Origin: Methanobacteriota archaeon | GTDB taxonomy: Archaea; Thermoplasmatota; Thermoplasmata; SG8-5; JACRNV01 | Length of the DNA stretch: 64,000 nucleotides | Reading direction: 5' to 3' | Assembly (NCBI GenBank): GCA_016214785.1 | Contig: JACRNV010000014.1 | Span: 1-64,000 of the forward strand | In this document: positions 31,469-40,000 of the stretch, piece after piece | Layout: every line of letters begins with the position of its first letter | How positions within the stretch are numbered: position 1 is the stretch's first letter | Position numbers and translations under genes: made by a program | The notes under the pieces: model-generated | Seen by the model: only the letters and a program-made list of their open reading frames with translations | Told to the model about the DNA's origin: nothing | Databases searched by the model: none

Positions 31469-32488
31469 TCAGAGGTCCCTGAACGGCACGAGGTCGCAGC
31501 ACATGCAGGGGAAGCACATGGTCTCGAACGTCAGGGTCGTGAGCCCGCGCGCGCTCATCATCCGCTTGCTCTTGGCGGACAGACCGACCTGCCGCTCGGC
31601 CGGCTGGGCTTGGGGCGCGAAGCCCAGCGCCGCCTTGAGATTGCCCGAGTTTCTATCGTTGACCCTCAGCGCGCGCAGGTTGGGCACGACGCCCATGTCC
31701 ATCAGCCGCCCGGCGCACTCCAGCGCTTCCTCGTCGCTCTCGCCGAGGCCGCAGATGATGTTCGAGGCGACCTTCCCCTCGCCAAAGAGGGCGACCGCGC
31801 GCTCGAGGGCCGCGATAGCCGCATCCCTGTCACGGCCTCGGCAAACCTTCGAGAACAGCTCATCTGTCGCGGTCTCGACGTTGATTTTTATCTCGTCGGC
31901 GCCAGCGTCCCTCAGAACCTTCACCTGGCTTAATCCGCTGATGTAGGGCTCGACGCCCATTGGCGCGTCGGGGAGCGCCGCGCGCACCTTCCGCAGGACG
32001 CGCGCCATGCCCTCCACCGATTTTTCGGGCGAGCCGATGACGCCGCCCGTTATCGCCACAGATTGGAAGCCCTCCTTCCGTGCGGCGTCCAGAATCGTTT
32101 TCACGACCCTGTCCTCTGTTATCCTTTCTGACAATCTTTCAGAAGTCTGCGGCGTGCTGCAGAATGCGCAGTCGTAGACGCAGCCCGCGCCGAGGTTGAC
32201 GAACGCCTGCCCAGGGCAGTGGAGCAGGATGGGCTCTATTTCCACGCCGCCGGCGATTTTATCGCCGTCGAGAATAAAACTGCCCGCCCTCGTCAGCCTC
32301 AGGCATTCGTTCGGGTGCGGTGAAATGGCCAGTTTCAACCTCGTTTTGCCGAACCGGAACGCGAGCGCCTTGCTCCCGGCGCCCGGCCCTGCCGTCGAGC
32401 GGTCGAACAACCGGGGCAGCGCGAAGCCGGGCTCGACGTACACCTTTCCAGCGGCGAGCAGGCGGGCTTTTACTATGTGAGATTCCAT
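31469..32488 (-). CDS. radical SAM protein, biotin synthase-related (COG2516-like)
   Basis: 339 aa. The radical SAM cysteines are CVYDCAFC near residues 104-111, followed by AITGGVIGSP. The N-terminus is a separate domain including GKTRLKLAISPHPNECLRL. A Cys-rich C-terminal motif CFPCMCCDLVPF may bind an additional cluster or metal. This layout fits archaeal COG2516 proteins, whose reaction is not established. ATG 32488 has GAGGGG eight bases upstream. It lies just downstream of cysS in the same direction, possibly cotranscribed. Confidence 0.78.
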   Translation of the reverse strand: MESHIVKARLLAAGKVYVEPGFALPRLFDRSTAGPGAGSKALAFRFGKTRLKLAISPHPNECLRLTRAGSFILDGDKIAGGVEIEPILLHCPGQAFVNLGAGCVYDCAFCSTPQTSERLSERITEDRVVKTILDAARKEGFQSVAITGGVIGSPEKSVEGMARVLRKVRAALPDAPMGVEPYISGLSQVKVLRDAGADEIKINVETATDELFSKVCRGRDRDAAIAALERAVALFGEGKVASNIICGLGESDEEALECAGRLMDMGVVPNLRALRVNDRNSGNLKAALGFAPQAQPAERQVGLSAKSKRMMSARGLTTLTFETMCFPCMCCDLVPFRDL

Positions 32489-32512
32489 TTGGCCCCCTCG
32501 ATCACTGTCTCA

Positions 32513-33943
32513 TTAAATGTCATTGGGGCTCTCTTCCGGCGGTTTCTTCGTATATTTCCATTTCGCACCGCCTGCCGAGTCCTCGATGGCGATGCCCAGC
32601 GCCTTGAGCCTGTCGCGGATGAGGTCGGCGGCCTTGAAGTCCTTGCGCTTCCTCGCATCCTCCCGCAGCTCGACCAGGATATGCATCAGGGGCGCCAGCA
32701 TGTCGTCGCCCTCGGCTTTCTGCGCCGCGAGGACGCCGAAGAGCCTGTCGAACTCGCCGAAGAGCGCGATCGCCTCCTCCTTCGCCTTCTCGCAAACCTT
32801 GCCTTCGTCCAAGGCTTTGTTTATATCCCTCAGAAGCTCGAAGACCGCAGCGACGGCCCCGCGCGTGTTGAAGTCCTCGTCCATGGCCGCCTCGAAGTCG
32901 GCGCGCGCCTTCTTCGCCCTCTCCCACAGATCGGGGTTCGGGTGCTCCGCGGTCTTTGTGTCCCGGAGCCTGTCCCAGGTCGAGCGGATGCGGGCCAGGG
33001 ACAGCTTTGCCTCGTCCAGCGCTTTGTCGTTGAAGTCTATGGGCTTCCGGTAGTGGGTGTTGAGCAGGAAGAAGCGCACGACGCCGGGCTCGTAGAGCTT
33101 CAGGACGTCTTTGATAGTGAAGAAGTTACCCAATGACTTTGACATCTTCTCCGCACCGACGTTCATGAGCCCTCCGTGCAGCCAGTACTTGACGAATGGC
33201 TTGCCCGTGAGCGACTCGGACTGCATGAGCTCGTTCTCGTGGTGGGGGAAGACCAGCTCCGAGCCCCCGCCGTGGATGTCGAGGGTCTCGCCCAGGTACT
33301 TCATCGACATGACGCTGCACTCGATATGCCACCCCGGGCGCCCCTTGCCCCAGGGCGAGTCCCACGAGGGCTCGCCGGGCTTCCAGGCCTTCCAGAGGGC
33401 GAAGTCCATCGGGTCCTCCTTCCCCTCCTCCGAGTCCACTCGTCCGGAGGACTGCATGTCATCGAGAGACTGGTGTGACAGCTTGCCGTACTCCTTCACC
33501 TTCGAGACCTTGAAGTACACGGAGCCCATCGATGCGTATGCGAAGCCGTCGGCGATGAGCTTCTTGATTGCCTCCCGCATCTCGGGGATGTGGTGGCTCG
33601 CTACCGGGTACTCGTCAGCGTCCCGTACGCCGAGGGCGCGCATGTCTTTGAAGTACTCCGCGATGTACTTCTTCGCCAGCTCGTCGAGCGAGATGCCGAG
33701 CTCGTTCGCGCGCTGTATGCAGTGGTCCTCGACGTCCGTGAAGTTCACCACGTACTTGACGGCGTACCCCCTGCGCTCCAGGTGCCTGCGTATCACGTCG
33801 AACGTGACCGCGGACTTGGCGTGCCCCATGTGGCTGTCGTCGTAGGTGTTGATGCCGCAGACGTACATGCCCACGCGGCCCGGATTCACGGGCGTGAAAT
33901 CATCGAGCTTTCCGGTCATTGTGTTCTGCACGCGCAGCGTCAT
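32513..33943 (-). CDS. cysS: cysteinyl-tRNA synthetase
   Basis: 476 aa class I synthetase charging tRNA-Cys. The HIGH-type motif is HMGH in TYDDSHMGHAKSAVTFD, and KMSKS is in EKMSKSLGNFF. Zinc ligands are C (YVCGIN), C/H (GWHIECSVM) and H (FPHHENE). The C-terminal helical anticodon domain ends KWKYTKKPPEESPNDI. ATG 33943 is chosen because MTLRVQNTMTG is the family N-terminus; the 34015 start adds unrelated residues. A TATTTATCC element lies 30-38 bases upstream, fitting a near-leaderless transcript. Its presence means direct Cys charging rather than only the SepRS route. Confidence 0.95.
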   Translation of the reverse strand: MTLRVQNTMTGKLDDFTPVNPGRVGMYVCGINTYDDSHMGHAKSAVTFDVIRRHLERRGYAVKYVVNFTDVEDHCIQRANELGISLDELAKKYIAEYFKDMRALGVRDADEYPVASHHIPEMREAIKKLIADGFAYASMGSVYFKVSKVKEYGKLSHQSLDDMQSSGRVDSEEGKEDPMDFALWKAWKPGEPSWDSPWGKGRPGWHIECSVMSMKYLGETLDIHGGGSELVFPHHENELMQSESLTGKPFVKYWLHGGLMNVGAEKMSKSLGNFFTIKDVLKLYEPGVVRFFLLNTHYRKPIDFNDKALDEAKLSLARIRSTWDRLRDTKTAEHPNPDLWERAKKARADFEAAMDEDFNTRGAVAAVFELLRDINKALDEGKVCEKAKEEAIALFGEFDRLFGVLAAQKAEGDDMLAPLMHILVELREDARKRKDFKAADLIRDRLKALGIAIEDSAGGAKWKYTKKPPEESPNDI

Positions 33944-34034
33944 TGTCTCACGGTTCGGCGTATCGGGAGATGGGATAAATAGGTTGCCGCCCATGCAAAC
34001 CTTGAAATGGCTCAAGGCGTTCAGAGGCGCGCAA

Positions 34035-34192
34035 GGGCCGGTAGATCAGCGGAAGATCGCTTGCTTCGCAAAGGGATTTCCCTCGGGAAATCCCCCTTGA
34101 CCCCCTGACGGAAAGGATTTAACGACGGTTGAGTCCACGTTGACAGGGGGCGAAATAGCAAGAGGCCGCGGGTTCAAATCCCGTCCGGTCCA
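34035..34192 (+). tRNA. tRNA-Ala(CGC) with an 86-nt anticodon-loop intron
   Basis: Acceptor GGGCCGG pairs with CCGGTCC and includes G3-U70, the alanine identity pair. The D-arm is GATC-AGCGGAA-GATC, anticodon stem CTTGC/GCAAG, loop TTCGCAA with anticodon CGC, T-arm GCGGG-TTCAAAT-CCCGT, discriminator A34192. Exons are 34035-34070 and 34157-34192, so the intron sits at the canonical 37/38 site. A textbook BHB is visible: central helix TTCG/CGAA, 5' bulge CAA and 3' bulge ATA, each cut after its second base. Confidence 0.95.
34071..34156 (+). other. tRNA-Ala intron carrying a dispersed repeat copy
   Basis: The 86-nt intron begins with a perfect hairpin GGGATTTCCC-TC-GGGAAATCCC (34073-34094). 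It also contains CCCCCTG/CAGGGGG near its ends. The block AAATCCCCCTTGACCCCC followed by GGAAAGGATTT (about 34088-34120) matches the dispersed repeat family found at 1429, 35281 and 50202 in the window. It is far too short to encode a homing endonuclease. Confidence 0.75.
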
Positions 34193-34240
34193 TTTTCGCT
34201 TTTACATCGCTCCGAGCATGATACAAGGGATTTGAACCAA

Positions 34241-34326
34241 GACGCAAGGAGTTTTGAATTATTTACACAGCACCTTGCGTCGCAGGTCGCGGTGAGGAAT
34301 CGTTTTAAATCGTATACTCACCGCGA
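34241..34326. other. two adjacent long-stem hairpins downstream of tRNA-Ala
   Basis: GACGCAAGG (34241-34249) pairs with CCTTGCGTC (34273-34281), and TCGCGGTGAG (34287-34296) pairs with CTCACCGCGA (34317-34326). Loops are 23 and 20 nt, both AT-rich. The pair lies in the 229-bp gap between tRNA-Ala and the damaged cysteine synthase gene. It may be a small RNA, a terminator pair or a leader element. No gene is present in this gap. Confidence 0.5.
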
Positions 34327-34421
34327 TAGATGAATTATCGTTATATTTCTAAATTAATACTTTACATCCACCCAAAGTTTAAACAACCCGCTGATGATTG
34401 AGAGTGCGCAGGGGGGCTCCC

Positions 34422-35278
34422 TTGAAAAAGATCCACGACAGCATCCTGGAGACGATCGGCTCGACTCCCATGATAAGGCTGAGGAGGATTGGCGCCGGGC
34501 TCAAGGTCGCAGAGAAGATGGACAGGAAGGGGCGCGTCGTCACGCTGATACCGGACTGCGCGCTGCGCTACATGTCGACAGATCTCTTTACAGGATGATC
34601 GTCGTCATGCCCGAATTCGTCAGCAGGGAGCGAAAGATGATTTGCGAGGCGCTCGGCGCCGAGGTCGTCCGGACCCCGAAGGGAGAGGGCATCGAGGGGG
34701 TCATCAGGAAGGCCGAGCAGATTGTCAGGAACAACGAGGGCGCGTTCATGCCCAACCAGTTCGGCAACCCCGCCAACCCGAGGGCGCACCGCGAGACGAC
34801 CGGCAGGGAGATACTGGAGCAGACCGGCGGGAAGCTCGACGCGTTCGTCGCCGCCGCTGGGACCGGCGGGACGATGACCGGAGTGGCATCGATCCTGAAG
34901 GAGAAGGTGCCGGGCGTCAGGATAATCGTCGTCGAGCCGGCGGGCTCCCCGGTACTCTCTGGAGGGAGGGCGGGATACCACAGGATTGAGGGCATCGGCG
35001 AGGGGTTCGTGCCGGAGAACCTAGACAAGAGCCTCTACGACGAGATCATCGTGGTCTCGGACGAGGACGCGATGGCGATGAGCCGGCGCCTCGGCAAAGA
35101 GGAGGGCATCCTCGCAGGCATATCGTCGGGCGCCAACGTCTTCGCCGCGCTCAAGGTCGCAGAGAAGATGGACAGGAAGGGGCGCGTCGTCACGCTGATA
35201 CCGGACTGCGCGCTGCGCTACATGTCGACAGATCTCTTCCAGAACAAGGGGCATTCTTCGCTTCAATCAAGCTTATAA
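34422..35278 (+). pseudogene. cysK: cysteine synthase with catalytic segment replaced (broken cysK)
   Basis: The 5' end reads KKIHDSILETIGSTPMIRLRRIGAGL as in CysK, then switches in frame to a 90-nt copy (34499-34588) of the gene's own 3' part (35149-35238), reading KVAEKMDRKGR to STDLF. After TG and a TGA stop, the CysK middle resumes in another frame at YRMIVVMPEFVSRERK and runs to a normal C-terminus. About 80 residues are missing, including the NPGGSVKDR lysine that binds PLP and the SGNTG loop. The TGA overlaps a restart ATG (ATGA). Start is TTG 34422 after GGGGGG. Either a real rearrangement or a misassembly. Confidence 0.8.
34499..34588 (+). repeat. 90-bp exact direct repeat, copy 1 (source copy at 35149-35238)
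   Basis: The sequence from GCTCAAGGTCGCAGAG to CGACAGATCTCTT is identical over 90 bases at 34499-34588 and 35149-35238, 650 bp apart. The second copy is in its proper place at the end of cysK; this first copy interrupts the gene. Perfect identity implies a very recent event or an assembly join. Confidence 0.9.
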
Positions 35279-35280
35279 TC

Positions 35281-35366
35281 GAATTCCCCTTGGACCCCGA
35301 AAAAGGATTTGGGGGTCAAGGGGGTTTGCGGTCAAACCCCTTGATCGGATTCCCCTTGGACCCCGG
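35281..35366 (-). repeat. dispersed palindromic repeat family, tandem copies B and C
   Basis: GAATTCCCCTTGGACCCC followed by AAAAAGGATTT (35281-35310) is the reverse complement of copy A. A near-perfect hairpin TCAAGGGGGTTTG-CGGT-CAAACCCCTTGA (35316-35345) follows, then a second GGATTCCCCTTGGACCCCGG (35347-35366). The array lies between the broken cysK and convergent herA and may also act as a terminator. Confidence 0.65.
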
Positions 35367-35421
35367 ACAGAATCTGTTGACGTGGGATTCTAAGACGATT
35401 AGAGTAACAATTCGAATCCCA

Positions 35422-36906
35422 CTAATTGTCTTCGATTATCTTGACCGATTCCCCGCCGTGCAATGTCTCTCTGGGGCGTGTGGCCACGAGCAGCGGCATC
35501 GTGAGGCTTCCGCCAGTGACCAGCGCGACCCCTATCGGGAGGCGCTGTATCTCCTCGTCCATGCCCTTGGTGAGCCCTTCCACCGACGACGTGACCGCAT
35601 TCAGGTCGTTGGGGTTCGTTATCTTGAGGATGACCTGGGTGTTGCACTGGCTGAGGACGTTCTTGTCGACCTTGGCCGGGCGCTGCGTGATGACAGTGAG
35701 CCCGAGGCCGAACTTGCGCCCCTCGGCCGCGATGGTGCGCATTATCTTCGAGCAGGCGGTCGCGCCCTGCTGCGGGCAGTAGTTGTGCGCCTCCTCGACG
35801 ACCATCATCATCGGCGGTATATGGTCGGTCTTGCGAAGCTCGAAGAGGGCCATGGCCAGCCGGTTCACGACCAGCTCGGCTATGTCCGCCGGCGACCCGC
35901 GGAGGTTGAGTATCGTGGTCTTTCCCTTCTCGATCATCTCGCTTATCTTCGTGCCGCGGTCGGCGAAGATGTCTATCTCCTGGAGGTACTCAAGCTCCAT
36001 CAGCAAGTTGCCGGCCGGAAGCTCCTCGTCGGCGTCGAGGGTCTTTATCAGGTCCTTCATGGTGAAGCTCGGCTTCGTGCTGCGCAGGGCTTCGATGGCG
36101 CGCTTGACGGCCGGGAGCGCCTGCCGGACGTTCTTGACGTTGGCAAGGGCGAGTATCTCCCTGGCCTCCAGGTTGGCGAGCGTGAACTTCAGCGGCTGGG
36201 CGCTCGTGTTTATCTTGGTGTCCGGTGAGAACTCGAGTATCCTGTCGGCGTACGCGTGTGGCTTGACGCCGAAGCGCTCCATGTCGGGCGATTGCTTCGC
36301 CGCCTTCGCCAGCGTGGCGTACTCGCCGTGCGGGTCGATGATGAGTGTGGTGACGTTGTGCTTCATCAGCTCCTCGATTATGACGCCGGTGATGTAGCTC
36401 TTTCCGCCGCCGGTCTTGGAGAGCACGCTCAGGTGCTTCTGCACGAGCGTATTTATATCAAGATAGATAGGGATATCGTGGCCGTTGAGCAGGCCGATGT
36501 ACGCGCCGACCTTCTGGTCGCTCTTAAGGCCCACGACCTTGCGGATGAGATCCTCGTCGGCGCGGTGTATCGTCTCGCCGGCCTTCACCGGGGTCTGGGG
36601 GCACTGCATGATGTTGCGCTCGTCCCTGTAACCTATGACTGAAATGGTGGCAGAGACCTTCTCCTCGATGCTGACCTGCTCGCCGTTCGCTATCTTCTGC
36701 GCCTTGTCGATGGAGAGGTTCGTGTGGCGCTCGACGCTCGTCGCCTGGCAGAGGACTGGCCCGCAGGTCTCGTGGAAGACCTGCACGTACTCCATGCGCT
36801 CGAGCGGGGCGTTCACGGCGCATTTGAACTCCGAGGTGGTAACGTCGCCGTAGATGACGCCGACGGGCTCCGAAGAAGAAGTATCATGGCTTCCGTTGTG
36901 GTTCAT
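35422..36906 (-). CDS. herA: HerA-type DNA-translocating ATPase
   Basis: 494 aa. An N-terminal HAS-barrel region (GVIYGDVTTSEFKCAV, ISVIGYRDERN) is followed by the FtsK/HerA-type P-loop LSKTGGGKSYITGVIIEEL, Walker B MMMVVEEAHNYCP, and the arginine-finger region GLTVITQRPAKVDKNVLSQC. Hexameric HerA acts with the nuclease NurA and Mre11-Rad50 in end resection. ATG 36906 is chosen as the natural N-terminus; the 641-aa ORF reads through the promoter region. Neither nurA nor mre11-rad50 is within the window, which is unusual for the operon but known in some archaea. Confidence 0.88.
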   Translation of the reverse strand: MNHNGSHDTSSSEPVGVIYGDVTTSEFKCAVNAPLERMEYVQVFHETCGPVLCQATSVERHTNLSIDKAQKIANGEQVSIEEKVSATISVIGYRDERNIMQCPQTPVKAGETIHRADEDLIRKVVGLKSDQKVGAYIGLLNGHDIPIYLDINTLVQKHLSVLSKTGGGKSYITGVIIEELMKHNVTTLIIDPHGEYATLAKAAKQSPDMERFGVKPHAYADRILEFSPDTKINTSAQPLKFTLANLEAREILALANVKNVRQALPAVKRAIEALRSTKPSFTMKDLIKTLDADEELPAGNLLMELEYLQEIDIFADRGTKISEMIEKGKTTILNLRGSPADIAELVVNRLAMALFELRKTDHIPPMMMVVEEAHNYCPQQGATACSKIMRTIAAEGRKFGLGLTVITQRPAKVDKNVLSQCNTQVILKITNPNDLNAVTSSVEGLTKGMDEEIQRLPIGVALVTGGSLTMPLLVATRPRETLHGGESVKIIEDN

Positions 36907-36994
36907 CGCCTCTGTACCCGAGTGCACGGCATCCCATCCGACTTTCGGTATATACGCGCGACAGGATAAATAATTTCCTATGCCCCAAGGTAAA

Positions 36995-37004
36995 GGATAT
37001 ATAG
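36995..37004 (+). promoter_or_regulatory. TATA-like element upstream of nested-propeller surface protein
   Basis: GGATATATAG lies 41-50 bases before ATG 37045. Transcription would start near 37027, leaving a short leader with GGAGAG six bases before the ATG. On the other strand a separate element, GGTATATACG near 36948, probably serves herA. Confidence 0.5.
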
Positions 37005-37044
37005 TGCCGTCAACTATCTCTTTTTGGTCAATGGAGAGATCATC

Positions 37045-40000
37045 ATGAAGGGGATTGGCTCGGTGATTCTCGTCGCCGCAATCGTGTGCTCGGGCATGCT
37101 CGCTGCCCTGCTGACTGTGTCCGACGGCGTCAGGGCGGACACGTACAAGGCCAACGTCCTCGTCAACGACATGACGTTCGGCAGCCAGTCGTGGCCCAAG
37201 TGTGCCATAGACTCCAGCGGCGCGATGCAGGTCGTGTGGGTGGACACGCGCGACACGAGCCCCTTCGGCCGGATACGCTACGCTTACAGTTCCAACAACG
37301 CGACGTCCTTCCTCACCCCTTCCATTCGGGTCGTGCCCGAAGCCCAAGTCACGGGGAGCCAGGCCAACCCGGACGTGGCAATCCAGAACGGGACCACCAT
37401 CGCGGTATGGCAGGAGAACGTCGGCGGTTACTGGGACGTTAAGGCGGCCGCGAGGAACGGCACTGCGAGCGCCTTTTCGCAGCCAATCACCGTCAATGCC
37501 TGGACGAACGATTCGCAGGAGATGCCATCGGTATCAAATGGTGGGGGCAGGACCGCAGTAGTCTGGAGGGACGGGCGCTCTGACAACCTCGTCCTCATCA
37601 CGAATGCGAACACAGGGGCGGTCGTCTGGTCCCTGGCGCACACAGCCACAGTGACGTCGGTGACCTTCTCGCCTACTGGCGATAGGGTTGCCGCTGCGGC
37701 CGAGGACGGCAGCGTCAGGATATGGAGCATGGCGACGGGCGCGCTCGTCCGCACCCTGAGGGACCACACGCAGCGCGCGACATCGGTATCTTGGTCCCCG
37801 GACGGCTCGAGGCTCGCCACGGCCGGCTGGGACTTCACGGTTAGAATATACGACGGCGCGACATACGCGCCGGCGAGCGTCCTGTCCAATTCCGAAAACC
37901 CCATCAATTCAATGTCGTGGTCGCCGGACGGGGCGCGCCTCGCGGTCGGCCACAACGGGGAGGGTGTGTACACAGGCTGGTCGACGCCGGGCTTCCCCGA
38001 ATACAGGTTCAATCTCACACTCTGGTATCTCAACGGAACCCTTTGGGAATGGGGCTTCGTGGGGACGCACAACGCGCCCATAAACGGCGTCGAGTTCTCT
38101 CCCGACGGCAAGTGGGTGGCCACCGGCGCTGGATTCCCCCCCGGGGAGGGGGCTTCGATGGACAACACGGTTGGCATCTGGAATTCGACGAGCGGTCTCT
38201 TGGCAAACATCGTTCCGCTCGGTTCCTGCGTCAATTCCATTTCATGGTGGTCTGACTCTGTGAATATGACCGCTGGACTGTTTAATGGCACAGCACCGCA
38301 GTTCGATGCCATGAACGACTTGGTCCACGCGTGGCTCGTCGGGCACGGGGGCAGCGTCAGGGCAGTGGACAAAAGCCCGGCCGGCGAAAGCGTTGCAACT
38401 GGCAGCATCGACACGACTGCGAAAGTGTGGAATGCAACGAGCGGCATCGCGACGCAAAACATCACCAGTCACGCCACAACAGTCCACACCGTCGCGTGGT
38501 CGCCCGACGGCGCGCTCGTGGCGTCCGGCTCGGGGAACTCCCTCCAGTACCGTAGGAACGAGTATCACATCTACTGCGCGGTCTCCTCGGATGCGGCCAA
38601 CACATTCCCGGTGCAGAAGCGCGTCACGAAGATCGGCTCGATGTTCACGGCTTCTCCAAGGGTATCTGTGTCGGGCAACGGCAAGATTGGTGTGGTATGG
38701 TACGATAACCACGAGGGCTTCTTCGATATATATTATTCCTCCTCCGTCGATGGCGGCCTGAGCTTCTCGGACGCGGTCTCCGCGGCCAACGGGGCGGTCT
38801 ACTCGGCGAGCATGCGCTACAACCCCGACGTCGCCTTGGATGACGGCGGCGTCGCCCACGTTGCATGGCACGACGGCCGGGGGAAGGTGGCGTTCGACGA
38901 GCGATATGATATATATTACTCGAACTCGACCAATTTCTCATCCACCCTCGCAGTCAGCCCGACGGCCAACTACATGAACCAGTCCGACCCGTCGATATCG
39001 GTCTCCCCGAACGGGGCGAACGTATATATCGCCTGGAGGGAGATAGGAATGCAGAGCGACATCAAGGTCGGCAAGTCCGTCAACAGCGGGGCGACGTGGC
39101 TCGCGCCAGACACCGTCAGCGACGTTGCAGGCGGCTCGAAGGAGCGCCCGTCGGCCGCCTTACTTGGCTCCGAGATGTACGTCTGCTGGCAGGACACGCG
39201 GCTCGGCAGCGCCGACATATTCGCCTCCACCAGCGCGGGACCGGACACGTGGCCGCCGTCCCTGACGAGCCACTACCCCTCCACGGGGGAGTCAGGAGTG
39301 TCCGTCTTCACATCGATCAACCTGTTGTTCTCGGAACCCGTCAACGCATCGACAGTCGGCCCCAGGTTCGCGCTGAGCGGAGGCGGTCAGGTCTGGAACG
39401 AGACGAACTGCGCCTTCGCATGGAGCGCGTACGGGGATTATGTTAGCATCACTCCGAACTCCTCCCTGAAATACAGCGAGGCGTACTCCGTCATCGTGAA
39501 GGCCGGGGTGAGCGATTTGTCGGGCAACCCGAGCGCGTCGGACGCGGCATGGGGGTTCACGACGGGTTCGGACGTGGATGCGCCGAGGCTCTCGCACAAC
39601 CAGCGCTACCTCCAGGTCTCGTACGACCAGACGCTGACGCTGACGGTGGAGGCCATCGAAACAACGGGGCTCTCCTACGTCAACGCCCACACAAAGGGCG
39701 TGGCCGATTCCACTTTCTCCGCCCACAATATGAGCTACCTCGCTGGCAATACCTGGACGTACACCGTGCCCGAGCAGGGCGCTTTAGGCACGATCCAGTA
39801 CTACTTCCAGTCCGCGGACGCGAACGGCTACACCTCGACCCTCCCTGAGAACCTCAGCGCCGTCGCGCCGTATTCCGTCGCTGTCATAGACCCGTACGTC
39901 CCGGTTATCTCGCACGCGCCGCTCGCGCAGGCGAGGATAATGTCCCCGATCCAGGTCAGGGGGAACATCAGCGACGGCATCGGCGTCCAGAGCGCCTTCC

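Noticed and set aside
34225-34242. Possible second tRNA T-arm (GGGATTTGAACC, minus strand)
   Set aside because: The T-loop-like core is present but the stem bases on either side do not pair, and no acceptor or anticodon arm is found.
34590-34600. TGA in the cysteine synthase frame as a selenocysteine or readthrough codon
   Set aside because: The sequence before it is a misplaced copy of the gene's 3' end, and downstream sequence is in a different frame; recoding cannot restore the missing catalytic lysine.
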